Shown piece after piece: positions 1 to 5,087 of a stretch of 5,087 nt of DNA. Location of the stretch: the NCBI GenBank assembly GCA_937902865.1, contig CALFNJ010000060.1, positions 1 through 5,087 of the forward strand. Direction: 5' to 3'. The notes under the pieces are model-generated. The model worked only from the letters and a program-made list of their open reading frames with translations. It had not been told where the DNA came from and made no database searches. Both the position numbers and the translations under genes were made by a program. Position 1 is the first letter of the stretch, and each line of letters begins with the position of its first letter. The stretch is from an uncultured Opitutaceae bacterium. GTDB lineage: Bacteria; Verrucomicrobiota; Verrucomicrobiia; Opitutales; Opitutaceae.

Positions 1-22
1 CTACTCGACGCTCTTCCGATCT
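1..22. other. Illumina TruSeq adapter remnant at contig end
   Basis: The first 22 bases match the 3' end of the TruSeq universal adapter, which ends in GACGCTCTTCCGATCT, with one mismatch (T at position 5 where the adapter has A). The match stops exactly at the ligation junction, and ordinary coding sequence follows from position 23. This is a library artefact left on an assembled contig and not genomic sequence. It truncates the minus-strand esterase gene, and it adds false codons and a false out-of-frame stop to its 3' end. Confidence 0.95.
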
Positions 23-1340
23 TGGCCGCGGATTTCTCCCACGCGGCGGTGGTGGTGATCGGACCGTCCGTCGCTGCGAGCAGATCGGTCGACGTGTGCG
101 CGGCGTAGCGGTTCGGATCGAGCTTTTCCCCGGTGGTCTTTTTCCAGGCGGCGAAATCCCACGGGAAGAGAGGATGGTTGTCCCATTTCGCGGAGGAGCG
201 CCCGAACTGGATGTCCAGCCAGTCGATCGTGGCATCGACATCGTTCGCGCCGTGGAAGCCCGGCACGCGCAGCAGGCCGACGCCGCCGGGATTCTTCAGG
301 AGGCTGTAAACCTTTTCCGCGGAATAATAGGTCTGCTCATCCGCCCAGGTGTTCGAGACCTGGTCGTTCAGGCCGTATTCGATCAGGCAGGCGCGCGGTG
401 CGACGAGGGCGACGAGGAGATTCGCCTCGACGGGCAGGCGATCCTCGTGACCGGCGAAGAAGCGCAGGCGCGGGTGAAACCAGATCGGGAAGCTGCGCGT
501 GGTCGACTCCACGCCTTCGCCCATGCCGTACTCGCCGGACAGGCGCCACGGCACCACGCCGCCGACGCCGGTGCTGCCGGCGACCACGGCCGCGATGCGT
601 TCGTCCCAGGCCGCGGCGATCGTGGCCATCTTGCCGCCGCGCGAATAGCCGGTGACGGCGATGTGCGCCTTGTCGACCTGTGGCATCGTGAAGAGGTAAT
701 CGACGACGGTCTGGATCGTGAACGCGACCTGGCCCATCGAGGCGAAATCATAGTTGGGATAGAGCGACGCGACGTTGCCCGGAGCGTCGACCGTTCCCGT
801 GTAACTGCAGGCGATGTAGCCGCGGCGCAGGAGCGAATTGGCGGTGCCGCCGATCAGGACAGGGAAGGGGCCCGCGCCGTCCGGCACGGTGACCGTCACC
901 TGCGTCGAAGCCTTGCCCTCCGGACCGTAGTCGAGCTTCACCACGCGGGTGAAGTAACCCTCGCCCTTCGTCTCCTCGACGACGGTGGTCTTCTCGATCC
1001 GCGACTTCGGCGGCATGGTGCCGATGTCGTACTTTTCAAAGAGCTGCTTGATCTCGGCGCGCCGGGCCGGCCAGTCGGAGGCGCTCCGCACAGGCTTGCC
1101 GTTGGCGAAGCTCAGCGGATCGGGCATGAAATTATTGCGGGGTAGCGCGTCGAAGTCCGGCGGAAGTTCGCCCGAGGTCTTGACCCACTGGTTGAAGGCG
1201 GGAGCGGCGGGAAGCGACTTCTGCATCCAGTCGAGATAGTCGCGGCGGTCCTGCTCCGTCATGGCGACGAGGGAGCAGGCCGACAGCAGGCAGAGCAAAG
1301 CGGCGACAAGGCCGCGGTGGGGGGGACGATGCGTTTTCAT
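3..1340 (-). CDS. CE15-like glucuronoyl esterase, lipoprotein, 3'-truncated by adapter
   Basis: An alpha/beta hydrolase resembling carbohydrate esterase family 15, whose members cleave ester links between 4-O-methyl-glucuronic acid of xylan and lignin alcohols. The frame is open for 446 codons from ATG 1340. Only residues 1-439 are genomic, because the last codons are adapter. Residues 1-26 form a signal peptide with a lipobox (LSAC, Cys22), which suggests a lipid-anchored envelope protein. The N-terminal segment with Trp90, RRAEI and MPP resembles the start of bacterial CE15 domains. The nucleophile motif is GYSRGGK (Ser233, Arg234, Lys237), followed by GxGGxxxWR (258-266), LVALVAPR (309-316), Trp332 and His363 in PGFHG. 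The Ser-to-His spacing of 130 is close to that of fungal CE15 enzymes. The usual acid, Glu at Ser+23, is Ser256 here; Asp326 may replace it. The final 40 or so residues look like a C-terminal tail, so little is missing. No Shine-Dalgarno sequence precedes the start. The gene is divergent from gudD. The substrate is inferred from family only. Confidence 0.82.
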   Translation of the reverse strand, partial: MKTHRPPHRGLVAALLCLLSACSLVAMTEQDRRDYLDWMQKSLPAAPAFNQWVKTSGELPPDFDALPRNNFMPDPLSFANGKPVRSASDWPARRAEIKQLFEKYDIGTMPPKSRIEKTTVVEETKGEGYFTRVVKLDYGPEGKASTQVTVTVPDGAGPFPVLIGGTANSLLRRGYIACSYTGTVDAPGNVASLYPNYDFASMGQVAFTIQTVVDYLFTMPQVDKAHIAVTGYSRGGKMATIAAAWDERIAAVVAGSTGVGGVVPWRLSGEYGMGEGVESTTRSFPIWFHPRLRFFAGHEDRLPVEANLLVALVAPRACLIEYGLNDQVSNTWADEQTYYSAEKVYSLLKNPGGVGLLRVPGFHGANDVDATIDWLDIQFGRSSAKWDNHPLFPWDFAAWKKTTGEKLDPNRYAAHTSTDLLAATDGPITTTAAWEKSAAKIGRASS

Positions 1341-1560
1341 GTGGGGGTCGAACGAAAAGGCGGGGATTAAGCGCAAAGACGCGAAGACGCAAAGGTGGTG
1401 GAAAGTCTTCTGGAGCGATCGGCTCTTTGCGCCTTCGCGTCTTTGCGCTTGGTATTCATATGACGTCGCGGGCTGAGACTTGTCCATGTTGGACTGCCGG
1501 CTCGCGCAGCCATGAGATTTGCTCCTCGGCTTTTAGGCTCCCGCTTCTGCCGGTTTTCGG
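1341..1560. other. Divergent intergenic region between esterase and gudD
   Basis: This spacer must hold the promoters for both divergent genes, unless either is read from further away. About a third of it is the palindromic repeat at 1369-1450, which begins only 29 bases upstream of the esterase start. I see no convincing -35/-10 pair. An 8-base palindrome, TCATATGA, lies at 1456-1463, but it is too short to call an operator. The rest, 1464-1560, shows nothing recognisable. Confidence 0.5.
1369..1450. repeat. Inverted repeat built of an 8-base unit (REP-like palindrome)
   Basis: Two 26-base arms, 1369-1394 and 1425-1450, are reverse complements with a single mismatch (A1387 against C1432) and a 30-base loop. 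Each arm is three tandem 8-base units plus two bases: the left arm follows RCGCRAAG and the right arm its complement, CTTYGCGY. Transcribed from either side it would form a very stable hairpin. The structure resembles dispersed palindromic repeats seen in many environmental genomes, which often produce spurious peptides such as RKDAKTQR. It contains no gene. It may have been placed or kept here by a mobile-repeat mechanism, and it could affect expression of either divergent gene. Confidence 0.85.
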
Positions 1561-1572
1561 TTGGCTGAAGGG

Positions 1573-2937
1573 ATGCCCACAAGCCGATCCCAGCCAACGT
1601 CCGCCGAGACCGATACGCCGAAAGTCACCGCCATGCGCGTCGTGCCGGTCGCGGGCCGGGACAGCATGCTGCTCAATCTCAGCGGCGCGCACGGTCCCTT
1701 TTTCACCCGGAATGTCGTGATCCTGTCGGATGAAACCGGCCGGACCGGATTGGGCGAGGTGCCGGGAGGCGAGAAAATCCGTCAGACGCTCGAAGACGCG
1801 AAATCGCTGGTGGTCGGGCAGCGGCTCGGCGCGCGGCCGCAGGTGATGGAAGCGATGCGCGCCCGTTTCGGTGACCGCGATGCGGGCGGACGCGGGCTGC
1901 AGACCTTTGATTTGCGCACGACGATCCATGCGATCACGGCGGTCGAATCCGCGCTGCTCGATTTGCTCGGACAGCACCGCGGCGTGGCGGTGGCGGATCT
2001 GCTCGGCACCGGCCGCCAGCGCGATGCGGTCGAGGTATTGGGCTATCTGTTTTTCATCGGAGACCGGCGAAAGACGGACCTGGCCTACGACCCGGGCGAC
2101 GACGCGAAGGACGACTGGGAGCGGCTGCGCCATCAACCGGCGCTGACGACGGCGGAGATCGTGCGTCTCGCGGAAGCCACGCAGGCGCGGTATGGCTTCA
2201 ACGATTTCAAGCTCAAGGGCGGGGTGCTGGCGGGCGACGCCGAGATGGAGGCGGCGGCAGCGCTGGCGGCGCGCTTTCCGCAGGCCCGGATCACGCTCGA
2301 CCCGAATGGCGCCTGGTCGCTGGCCGAGGCGGTGCGGCTCTGCCGCGGTCGGGCCGACGTGCTCGCTTACGCGGAGGATCCGTGCGGGGCGGAGCAGGGC
2401 TTCTCGGGCCGCGAAATCCTCGCGGAATTTCGTGCGGCCACGGGATTGCCGACGGCCACGAACATGGTCGCGACCGACTGGCGCGAACTGGAGCACGCGC
2501 TGAAGCTGCACGCCGTCGATATTCCGCTGGCCGATCCGCATTTCTGGACGATGGAAGGCTCGGTGAAAGTGGCGCAGACCTGCGCGGCGCACGGACTGAC
2601 CTGGGGCTCGCACTCGAACAACCACTTCGACATCTCGCTCGCGATGTTCACGCACGTCGCCGCGGCGGCGCCGGGGAAAGTGACTGCGATCGACACACAC
2701 TGGATCTGGCAGGACGGCCAGCGCCTGACGCGTGAGCCGTTCCTGATCCGAAGGGGGAAGTTGCAGGTGCCGTCGCGTCCCGGCCTTGGGATCGAACTCG
2801 ATCCGGCCCAACTCGAGCGCGGGCATGAGCTTTATCTCAAAAATGGGCTGGGTGCGCGCAACGACGCGCAGGCGATGCAGTACCTGATCCCGGGCTGGAA
2901 GTTCGATCCGAAGCGACCGTGCCTGGTGGAAAAGTAA
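1573..2937 (+). CDS. gudD: Glucarate dehydratase (enolase superfamily)
   Basis: A cytoplasmic, Mg-dependent enzyme that dehydrates D-glucarate (and L-idarate) to 5-keto-4-deoxy-D-glucarate, the entry step of glucarate catabolism. The 454-residue product aligns along its whole length with remembered E. coli GudD (446 residues) at a constant offset of eight. Signature stretches include NLSGAH (35-40), PFFTRN (42-47), GGRGLQTFDLRTTIH (105-119), FKLKGG (212-217), TLDPNGAW (241-248), AEDPCGAEQGFSGRE (267-281), and HSNNHFDISLAMFTHVAAAA (347-366). The catalytic Lys213 and Lys215, the metal ligands Asp243, Glu268 and Asn297, Asp321 and the catalytic base His347 are all present, so the enzyme should be active. 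ATG 1573 is chosen as the start. GAAGG abuts it directly, which is too close for a normal ribosome site, and TTG 1561 is an in-frame alternative adding four residues. An upstream in-frame stop at 1534 limits the options. No partner gene for the next catabolic step lies in the window. Confidence 0.97.
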   Translation: MPTSRSQPTSAETDTPKVTAMRVVPVAGRDSMLLNLSGAHGPFFTRNVVILSDETGRTGLGEVPGGEKIRQTLEDAKSLVVGQRLGARPQVMEAMRARFGDRDAGGRGLQTFDLRTTIHAITAVESALLDLLGQHRGVAVADLLGTGRQRDAVEVLGYLFFIGDRRKTDLAYDPGDDAKDDWERLRHQPALTTAEIVRLAEATQARYGFNDFKLKGGVLAGDAEMEAAAALAARFPQARITLDPNGAWSLAEAVRLCRGRADVLAYAEDPCGAEQGFSGREILAEFRAATGLPTATNMVATDWRELEHALKLHAVDIPLADPHFWTMEGSVKVAQTCAAHGLTWGSHSNNHFDISLAMFTHVAAAAPGKVTAIDTHWIWQDGQRLTREPFLIRRGKLQVPSRPGLGIELDPAQLERGHELYLKNGLGARNDAQAMQYLIPGWKFDPKRPCLVEK

Positions 2938-2990
2938 CAAGTGGCAGGGACCAAGTAACAACCTCGGGCAGCCCACTGCATTGGATAGGA

Positions 2991-3194
2991 AGGTAGGGAC
3001 GGGCGGCCCGCCCGTCCGGTTCAGCTCGGTCAACGGTAAGACTCGATCTTTTTTTTAACAGAAGGAAGACCGAGGACGAACCGAGGATCGGATTTCTGAA
3101 TCTCGGAGCCCACTCGGTATTCCTCCTGTTAAAAAAGATCGAGTTCGAGTGTCGGAAGGGTCCAACCGGACGGGCAGGCCGCCCGTCCCTACCT
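2991..3194. repeat. Nested-hairpin MITE-like element, copy 1
   Basis: The 204-base element is bounded by 31-base terminal inverted repeats, 2991-3021 and 3164-3194, identical except for one position (C3009 against A3176). Each terminal repeat is itself a near-palindrome centred on CGGGCGGCCCGCCCG. Inside them lies a second inverted repeat, 3041-3074 against 3113-3144, differing by two substitutions and two extra T residues on the left arm. Inside that lies a short third stem, CCGAG 3081-3085 with CTCGG 3102-3106. The whole could fold into one long hairpin with three levels. It has no coding capacity for a transposase, so any movement would need enzymes supplied elsewhere. It starts 53 bases after the gudD stop and may shape the 3' end of that transcript. 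Copy 2 lies 1.1 kb downstream in the same orientation. Confidence 0.88.
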
Positions 3195-3218
3195 GCTGAT
3201 TCGAAATCTCGGACGGCG

Positions 3219-3286
3219 AGGCAAAGAGTCATCGCGGGATTCTGATCGAAACGACCGATCTCCGCGTTTCTGCGCCTCTGTGCGAG
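3219..3286. repeat. Decayed 8-base-unit inverted repeat
   Basis: Positions 3260-3283 are three 8-base units fitting YTYYGYGY (CTCCGCGT, then TTCTGCGC, then CTCTGTGC), the same pattern and period as the right arm of the palindrome at 1425-1450. A weak left arm can be seen around 3219-3237. Short stems survive: CGCGG 3233-3237 with CCGCG 3262-3266, and GATCG 3244-3248 with CGATC 3256-3260. I read this as a diverged member of the same repeat family, lying upstream of the metallo-hydrolase gene. The left boundary is uncertain. Confidence 0.5.
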
Positions 3287-3376
3287 ATGCGAGGATTGCC
3301 GGATCGAAGTTGCGGGATCGCTCCCGGGATGGCATCTCGACCTCGGTTGGGTCGTTCCGAATCGCTTTCTTACCCC

Positions 3377-4303
3377 ATGAACTCCCTGCGTTTTCCTTCG
3401 CTGGTTTTTTCGCTGATGGTGCTGACATCTGCGGTCTGCTCGATTCACGCCCAGCCGATCAATCCTCTCGTGCGCGAGGGCGTGACGGAAAAGATTTCCG
3501 AGCACGTGCATGTCATTCCGGATGCGAGCGTGCCGCTGGTGCCGAACGTCGGGATCATCGTGGGCACGCACGGCACGTTCGTGATCGACACCGGCCTGGG
3601 CGAGCGGAACGGGCAGACGGTCCTGCGCGAGGTTGCCAAGGTGAGCCGGAACACTGAGCTGCATCTCGCGACGACGCATTTTCATCCCGAGCACGATCTC
3701 GGGGCGTCGGCGTTTCCCGCGAACACCGACATGATCCGGTCGCGCGACCAGCAGAAGGACATCGACGAATTCGGGCTGCAGCTGGCCCAGTCCTTCAGCA
3801 GCCGCTCGCCGTATTCCGCCGCGCTGCTGAAGGGCGCCGAGTTTCGGAAGGCCAACACCTTTTTTGAAAAGGAACACACCGTCGACCTCGGCGGTGTGCA
3901 GGTGCACCTGATCGCGATGGGCGCGAACCACACGCGGGGTGACACCGCGTTCTGGATCGAGCCCGACGGCGTGCTGTTTTCCGGCGACATCGTGATGAAG
4001 CCGCAGCCGGCGTTCGCGAGTCCCTATTCCAGCCTGCGTCACTGGCTCGAGAGCCTCGACACGCTGCAAAAGCTGCAGCCGAAGCGCATCGTGCCGAGTC
4101 ATGGCCCGATGGGCGACGGCGCGCTGATCGCGGGATATCGCGCCTATCTCACCGGCATCCAGACGCGGACCGTGGCGTTGAAAAAGGAAGGCAAAAGCGC
4201 CGATCAGGCGGTGGAGACGATCGCGACGGAAATGCAGAAGCAGTATCCCGATCGCGGCCGGCTCACGGGCGCGGTGCGCGCGGCCTACGCGGAAGCTCCG
4301 TAG
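3377..4303 (+). CDS. Exported metallo-beta-lactamase-fold hydrolase
   Basis: A 308-residue protein with a clear signal peptide: the hydrophobic stretch at 9-22 and likely cleavage after Ala25 (IHA before Gln26). It should act in the periplasm or outside the cell. The metallo-beta-lactamase fold is shown by motifs in the right order: the strand ending in FVIDTG (68-73), HFHPEHD (101-107), NHTRGDT (184-190), FSGD (201-204) and PSHGP (240-244). Expected metal ligands are His101, His103, His106, His185, Asp204 and His242. The usual HxHxDH motif reads HxHxEH, with Glu105 in the aspartate position. The length is normal for a single-domain family member, with a helical C-terminal tail (about 250-308). 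The substrate cannot be read from the sequence; lactonase, thioesterase or beta-lactamase-like activity are all possible. ATG 3377 is chosen over the in-frame ATG 3287 because it puts the signal peptide at the N terminus. No Shine-Dalgarno sequence is visible. Confidence 0.88.
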   Translation: MNSLRFPSLVFSLMVLTSAVCSIHAQPINPLVREGVTEKISEHVHVIPDASVPLVPNVGIIVGTHGTFVIDTGLGERNGQTVLREVAKVSRNTELHLATTHFHPEHDLGASAFPANTDMIRSRDQQKDIDEFGLQLAQSFSSRSPYSAALLKGAEFRKANTFFEKEHTVDLGGVQVHLIAMGANHTRGDTAFWIEPDGVLFSGDIVMKPQPAFASPYSSLRHWLESLDTLQKLQPKRIVPSHGPMGDGALIAGYRAYLTGIQTRTVALKKEGKSADQAVETIATEMQKQYPDRGRLTGAVRAAYAEAP

Positions 4304-4314
4304 AGCGGATCGAA

Positions 4315-4514
4315 AGGTCGGGACACGCGGCCCGCGGGTCCGGTTGGATTCGGCAAGACATCGATCCTCTTTTAACAGGAGGAATACCGAGGACGAACCA
4401 AGGATCGGATTTCCGGATCTCGGATCCCACTCGGGATTTCTCCTGTTAAAAAACCGGATCGAGTTCGAATGTTGGCAGCGTCCAGCCGGACGGGCGGGCG
4501 GCCCGTCCCTACCT
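4315..4514. repeat. Nested-hairpin MITE-like element, copy 2
   Basis: The 200-base element is collinear with copy 1. Terminal repeats are 4315-4345 and 4484-4514, the left one more diverged (about seven mismatches to its partner). The inner inverted repeat is 4360-4391 against 4430-4464, around a loop with its own GATC-rich stems. Shared blocks with copy 1 include ACCGAGGACGAACC, AGGATCGGATTT, CTCCTGTTAAAAAA, GGATCGAGTTCGA-like sequence and GCCCGTCCCTACCT. The right half is better conserved than the left. It begins 11 bases beyond the metallo-hydrolase stop, so it would be transcribed in that gene's 3' end and could act as a processing or termination structure. Confidence 0.87.
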
Positions 4515-4519
4515 TTTGA

Positions 4520-4531
4520 TTCACGCGTGAA
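4520..4531. promoter_or_regulatory. 12-base palindrome upstream of lyase gene, possible operator
   Basis: TTCACGCGTGAA is a perfect palindrome 72 bases upstream of the lyase start and just outside the nested-hairpin element. Its position and symmetry suit a dimeric repressor site. However, a perfect 12-base palindrome is expected about once by chance in a window this size, and its first bases fall in sequence shared with copy 1 (TGATTC). No regulator gene is present to support it. Confidence 0.2.
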
Positions 4532-4603
4532 ATATCAGACGCGCATTTGCCGGTGGACGGGGGAGAGGATCGCGCGCAGGTTTCGGCGATACCCCCGTTG
4601 CCC

Positions 4604-5087
4604 ATGATGACCCCAAGAATGTCGCGCGTCCTGAATTTCACCGCGGTCTCCGCTGTGCTGTTGAACCTGGCGGGCTTTGCCGCCTTCGCGGCGCCGAAGC
4701 CGCTGCCGGTGCCTGCGGGCGGCCAGCCGCCGGAATCGTGGATCGACGCGGACACTGGGCATCGCGTGATCCGACTCACGAAGGAGCCGGGCTCGGCGAG
4801 CTTCTATTTCACGGACAACGGCTACACGCCCGACGGCAAGCAGCTCGTCTACACGACGCCCGAGGGCATCTCGGTGCTGAACCTTGCGACGCATGCCGCG
4901 CGCAAGATCGTGGCGGCGCCGGCGAAGGCGATCATCGTTGGACGCAAGACACCGACGATCTACTACAGCAAGCCCACTTCGGATCCGCTATATTCCACGC
5001 TCTGGGCCACGAACATCGACACCGGTGAGACCCGGAAGCTGGCCGATCTGCCGCGACGCGGCACGGTGGGCACGATCAATGCCGATG
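4604..5087 (+). CDS. PL22-type oligogalacturonate lyase, partial (C terminus beyond window)
   Basis: The frame is open for 161 codons to the right edge with no stop. Residues 1-29 look like a signal peptide (hydrophobic 10-29, cleavage near AFA before Ala30), so the product is probably exported, unlike the cytoplasmic Ogl of enterobacteria. After it comes a segment typical of oligogalacturonate lyases and related beta-propellers: SWIDADTGHRVIRLT (45-59), YFTDNGYTPDGKQLVYTTPEG (68-88), LNLAT (92-96), IIVGRKTPTIYY (110-121), then LWATNIDTGETRKLADLP (133-150) and TINAD (157-161). These are repeated propeller strands of the type 'value shown, then DTGE or LAT turn'. The family cleaves unsaturated or saturated digalacturonate from pectin; its metal-binding His and Gln residues lie in the missing part, so activity cannot be judged. 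ATG codons at 4604, 4607 and 4619 are all possible starts and all keep the signal peptide. A TolB-like propeller of other function is the alternative. Confidence 0.75.
   Translation, partial: MMTPRMSRVLNFTAVSAVLLNLAGFAAFAAPKPLPVPAGGQPPESWIDADTGHRVIRLTKEPGSASFYFTDNGYTPDGKQLVYTTPEGISVLNLATHAARKIVAAPAKAIIVGRKTPTIYYSKPTSDPLYSTLWATNIDTGETRKLADLPRRGTVGTINAD

Larger units (their letters stand above)
2938..3376. other. Gene-free interval between gudD and metallo-hydrolase gene
   Basis: This 439-base stretch holds no believable gene; open frames through it are made of repeat sequence. It contains a 9-base direct repeat AAGTAACAA at 2932-2940 and 2953-2961 that overlaps the gudD stop, then the nested-hairpin element (2991-3194), then a decayed 8-base-unit repeat (about 3219-3286). 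The last 90 bases, 3287-3376, are the only unique sequence next to the metallo-hydrolase start and probably include its promoter, though no clear promoter motif is seen. An in-frame ATG at 3287 would add 30 residues before the signal peptide and is not favoured. Confidence 0.6.
4304..4603. other. Gene-free interval between metallo-hydrolase and lyase genes
   Basis: Two thirds of this 300-base stretch is copy 2 of the nested-hairpin element (4315-4514). The remaining 89 bases before the lyase start include a 12-base palindrome at 4520-4531 and otherwise show no recognisable promoter. An open frame at 4344-4607 is read from the repeat and is not a gene. Since the element separates the two genes, the lyase probably has its own promoter in 4515-4603. 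Confidence 0.5.

Noticed and set aside
96..1145. Long plus-strand open frame of 349 codons
   Set aside because: It is antisense to the esterase gene, which shows family motifs and a signal peptide. The peptide is rich in Arg, Asp and Ala with no recognisable motif, as expected of a shadow frame in GC-rich DNA.
1369..1450. CRISPR array or tandem repeat locus
   Set aside because: The repeats are three adjoining 8-base units on each side of one loop, with no spacers and no nearby cas genes; it is a palindrome and not an array.
2932..2961. 9-base direct repeat AAGTAACAA (2932-2940 and 2953-2961)
   Set aside because: Only two short copies are present, 21 bases apart, with no further units. It could be chance or a remnant of a low-complexity repeat, and does not support an attachment site or origin.
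1456..3033. Minus-strand open frame of 525 codons across gudD
   Set aside because: It lies opposite a complete, highly conserved gudD and its N terminus is read from the terminal repeat of the hairpin element, giving a low-complexity Arg-rich product.
2991..3194. Intrinsic terminator for gudD
   Set aside because: The GC-rich stem at 3000-3018 is not followed by a T tract, and the T run at 3049-3056 is inside an arm of another stem, so it does not have the standard terminator form. It may still affect transcript ends.
3287..3376. N-terminal extension of the metallo-hydrolase from ATG 3287
   Set aside because: It would put 30 polar residues before a well-formed signal peptide and would start at the edge of the decayed repeat. 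ATG 3377 is the sensible start.
2837..4102. Minus-strand open frame of 421 codons
   Set aside because: It spans the hairpin element and the antisense of the metallo-hydrolase gene; no domain is visible, and part of it is the typical spurious peptide of the repeat.
4344..4607. Plus-strand open frame of 87 codons between the metallo-hydrolase and lyase genes
   Set aside because: Almost all of it is translated from hairpin element copy 2, and a similar peptide (FNRRNTE) appears from the other copy on the opposite strand, showing it comes from the repeat.

Overview
The window is a GC-rich bacterial fragment with four protein genes and several non-coding repeats. The gene content suggests breakdown of plant cell walls and uronic acids: a CE15-type glucuronoyl-esterase-like lipoprotein, glucarate dehydratase, an exported metallo-beta-lactamase-fold hydrolase and the start of a PL22-type oligogalacturonate lyase. 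This content, the repeat types and the lack of Shine-Dalgarno sequences before most starts fit a member of Verrucomicrobiota, perhaps Opitutaceae. That assignment is an inference from pattern, not a search result.

Layout. Positions 1-22 are not genomic; they match the end of an Illumina TruSeq adapter. The esterase gene (minus strand) starts at 1340 and runs into that adapter, so only its last few codons are missing. A 220-base divergent spacer (1341-1560) carries a strong 26-base inverted repeat built from an 8-base unit. gudD (plus, 1573-2937) follows and is complete, with all expected catalytic residues. A 439-base gap (2938-3376) holds a 204-base nested-hairpin element and a decayed relative of the 8-base-unit repeat. 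The metallo-hydrolase gene (plus, 3377-4303) is complete and has a signal peptide. A second copy of the nested-hairpin element (4315-4514) begins 12 bases after its stop. The oligogalacturonate-lyase-like gene (plus, from 4604) starts with a signal peptide and runs off the right edge.

How the genes may work together. The esterase would act outside the cytoplasm on glucuronoyl esters of xylan or lignin-carbohydrate linkages. The lyase would act on pectin-derived oligogalacturonides. Glucarate dehydratase would take aldaric acid made from uronates into central metabolism in the cytoplasm. The role of the metallo-hydrolase is unknown. No known defence, mobile or RNA-guided system is visible. The most unusual features are the paired triple-nested hairpin elements, the period-8 palindrome and an esterase active site that appears to lack the usual catalytic glutamate.
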